This document shows positions 4,888 through 5,778 of a stretch of 5,778 nt of DNA, in pieces. The DNA lies in contig DAOUTY010000119.1 of NCBI GenBank assembly GCA_030668425.1, positions 1-5,778 of the forward strand. The letters are read 5' to 3'. The notes under the pieces are model-generated. The model saw only the letters and a program-made list of their open reading frames with translations, was not told the origin of the DNA and did not search any database. The DNA is from Chloroflexota bacterium. Its GTDB lineage: Bacteria; Chloroflexota; Dehalococcoidia; SZUA-161. Within the stretch, counting starts at the first letter, position 1; the number at the start of each line of letters is the position of its first letter. A program made the translations under genes and the position numbers.

Positions 4888-5613
4888 CTATGGCTTCCGC
4901 AGCAGGACAAAAAACTCCCGGTTTCCATCAGCGCCAAAGATAGGCGATGCCACCAACCCCTCCAGCCCGAAGCCGCGGTCAACAGCCCAGCAGATGAAGC
5001 GCCCCAGAACTGCCGCGTGGACAAGAGGGTCCTTAATCAAACCACCCTTGCCAACCTGCCGCCGCCCTGCCTCAAACTGAGGCTTGACCAGCGCAATCAG
5101 CCGCCCGCCTCCCCTCACAACATCCGCCACCGCAGGCACTACCTTTTCCAGAGAGATAAACGACACGTCCAGTGTAGCCAGGTCAGCCGTCTCGGGCAGG
5201 GTGAAAGGGTAGCGTGCGTTGACGCGCTCCATCACCACTACCCTGGGGTCCTGCCTCAGACCGTAGTCAAGCTGCCCGTAACCAACGTCGACAGCGTATA
5301 CTTTGCTGGCTCCGCGCTTCAACAGGCAATCAGTAAAACCACCGGTGGAAGCACCAACATCGACCACGACCAGCGAGCTAACATCCAGCCGGAACTCGTC
5401 CAGTGCCCCCGCCAGCTTGATACCGCCCCTCCCTACGAATGGGCGGCTTTGAAGCAGGCGGACCTCGGCATCTTCCCTGACCAGGGTGTTGGGCTTGACG
5501 ATAGTCCTGTCATCAGCGGCAACAGCGCCCTCCATGACCATGACCCTGGCCTTTTCCCTGCTATCCACCAGCCCTCTGGTTACGAGCAGGGTATCGATTC
5601 TTTTCCTGGCCAC
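4888..5613 (-). CDS. tlyA: TlyA family rRNA 2'-O-methyltransferase
   Basis: A 241-residue S-adenosylmethionine-dependent methyltransferase, historically mis-named hemolysin A. It 2'-O-methylates cytidines in rRNA (23S C1920, and in longer type II enzymes also 16S C1409, E. coli numbering), and so affects sensitivity to capreomycin-type antibiotics. An S4 RNA-binding domain (about 3-60) is followed by an FtsJ-like domain. SAM motif I is DVGASTGGFTD (85-95), and DVGYGQL (109-115) follows. The catalytic tetrad is Lys66, Asp149 (DVSFISL), Lys177 (LVKPQFE) and Glu233 (NREFF), in register with M. tuberculosis TlyA. The protein ends right after the domain, without the C-terminal extension of type II enzymes, suggesting type I. 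The start is GTG at 5611-5613; an in-frame TAG at 5638-5640 with no ATG between rules out an upstream ATG. The Shine-Dalgarno is weak. It is the first gene of the operon. Confidence 0.95.
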   Translation of the reverse strand: MARKRIDTLLVTRGLVDSREKARVMVMEGAVAADDRTIVKPNTLVREDAEVRLLQSRPFVGRGGIKLAGALDEFRLDVSSLVVVDVGASTGGFTDCLLKRGASKVYAVDVGYGQLDYGLRQDPRVVVMERVNARYPFTLPETADLATLDVSFISLEKVVPAVADVVRGGGRLIALVKPQFEAGRRQVGKGGLIKDPLVHAAVLGRFICWAVDRGFGLEGLVASPIFGADGNREFFVLLRKP

Positions 5614-5677
5614 AACGCTTCTAGCATAGACACGAAGCTATCGAAAGTCAATATCGCCTGGTCTCGCTCCAACTCCC

Positions 5678-5702
5678 TCTCCCTCCCTCTAGGGGAGGGA
5701 GA
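5678..5702. repeat. 10-bp perfect hairpin in the tlyA leader
   Basis: The arms 5678-5687 (TCTCCCTCCC) and 5693-5702 (GGGAGGGAGA) are exact reverse complements around a 5-nt loop. No T-tract follows on either strand, so it is not a standard intrinsic terminator. In the minus-strand RNA the 3' arm belongs to a G-rich run with GGG triplets at 5685-5687, 5681-5683 and 5675-5677. Pyrimidine/purine palindromes of this look occur as dispersed intergenic repeats in some bacterial genomes; whether this is one needs the rest of the genome. Confidence 0.65.
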
Positions 5703-5707
5703 ACTGT

Positions 5708-5736
5708 ATAATATCCCGCGCCTGGCTCTGGAACAA
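5708..5736 (-). promoter_or_regulatory. Proximal promoter candidate for the tlyA operon
   Basis: On the minus strand TTGTTC (5731-5736, 3 of 6) is followed by a 17-nt spacer and TATTAT (5708-5713, 5 of 6). A start near 5701 would place the 10-bp hairpin at the very 5' end of the transcript, where such a stem often protects RNA. The -35 box is poor. Confidence 0.35.
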
Positions 5737-5752
5737 AAGCCCATATCGGTGT

Positions 5753-5761
5753 ATTATACCA
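5753..5761 (-). promoter_or_regulatory. Extended -10 promoter candidate for the tlyA operon
   Basis: The minus strand reads TGGTATAAT, a perfect -10 box with the TGn extension. The -35 region would fall at and beyond the window edge, so it cannot be judged. A start near 5746 would give a leader of about 133 nt before the GTG of tlyA, including the whole hairpin. Confidence 0.5.
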
Positions 5762-5778
5762 GCAACCCTATTCGGAGG

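Noticed and set aside
4502..5080. A 192-codon plus-strand frame spanning the nadK-tlyA junction.
   Set aside because: It runs antisense across two well-supported genes, has a low-complexity Ser/Pro/Arg-rich composition and no domain.
4888..5613. A hemolysin or toxin role for TlyA.
   Set aside because: The S4 domain, SAM motif and Lys-Asp-Lys-Glu tetrad identify an rRNA 2'-O-methyltransferase; the hemolysin name is historical.
5678..5702. The 10-bp hairpin as an intrinsic terminator.
   Set aside because: Neither side is followed by a T-tract on the transcribed strand, and it lies in the leader of tlyA rather than after a gene seen in this window.

Overview
This window reads as ordinary chromosomal sequence from a bacterium, probably a Chloroflexota lineage close to the Dehalococcoidia. 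The basis is the run tlyA - nadK - short ArgA-like acetyltransferase - Nudix hydrolase, and a left-edge gene fragment beginning MCEFCIQHGEGKKWYL, a protein start I associate from memory with Dehalococcoidia genomes. That assignment is an inference. Every gene I accept lies on the minus strand, so transcription runs from right to left.

Right part (about 3003-5778): a compact four-gene transcription unit. A leader with two sigma70-type promoter candidates and a 10-bp hairpin precedes tlyA (rRNA 2'-O-methyltransferase, GTG start). Then come nadK (NAD kinase, 33-nt gap), a GNAT acetyltransferase of the short N-acetylglutamate-synthase-like type (6-nt gap), and an ADP-ribose-pyrophosphatase-type Nudix hydrolase (GTG start, overlapping the acetyltransferase by 38 nt as read). 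The theme is housekeeping: ribosome modification, the NAD/NADP balance, and clean-up of ADP-ribose derived from NAD.

Middle (2197-3002): a 178-residue protein of unknown function with a soluble, winged-helix-like N-terminal half and a hydrophobic C-terminal half. Spacers of 155 bp and 217 bp flank it. No strong terminator separates it from the operon upstream.

Left part (1-2196): a near-consensus promoter (TTGACA, 17-nt spacer, TATAAG) drives an amidase-signature hydrolase with a complete Lys-Ser-Ser triad and 6-aminohexanoate-cyclic-dimer-hydrolase-like features. It is followed after 90 bp by a small GYD-domain protein, whose gene is bracketed by a perfect 13-bp inverted repeat. At the extreme left edge the first 20 codons of another minus-strand gene are visible behind a good Shine-Dalgarno sequence.

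I see no tRNA, rRNA, CRISPR array, transposase, phage gene or toxin-antitoxin pair. The most interesting items are small: the 13-bp inverted repeat around the GYD gene, the G6 run that decides where the acetyltransferase ends, the structured tlyA leader, and the NylA-like cysteine in the amidase.
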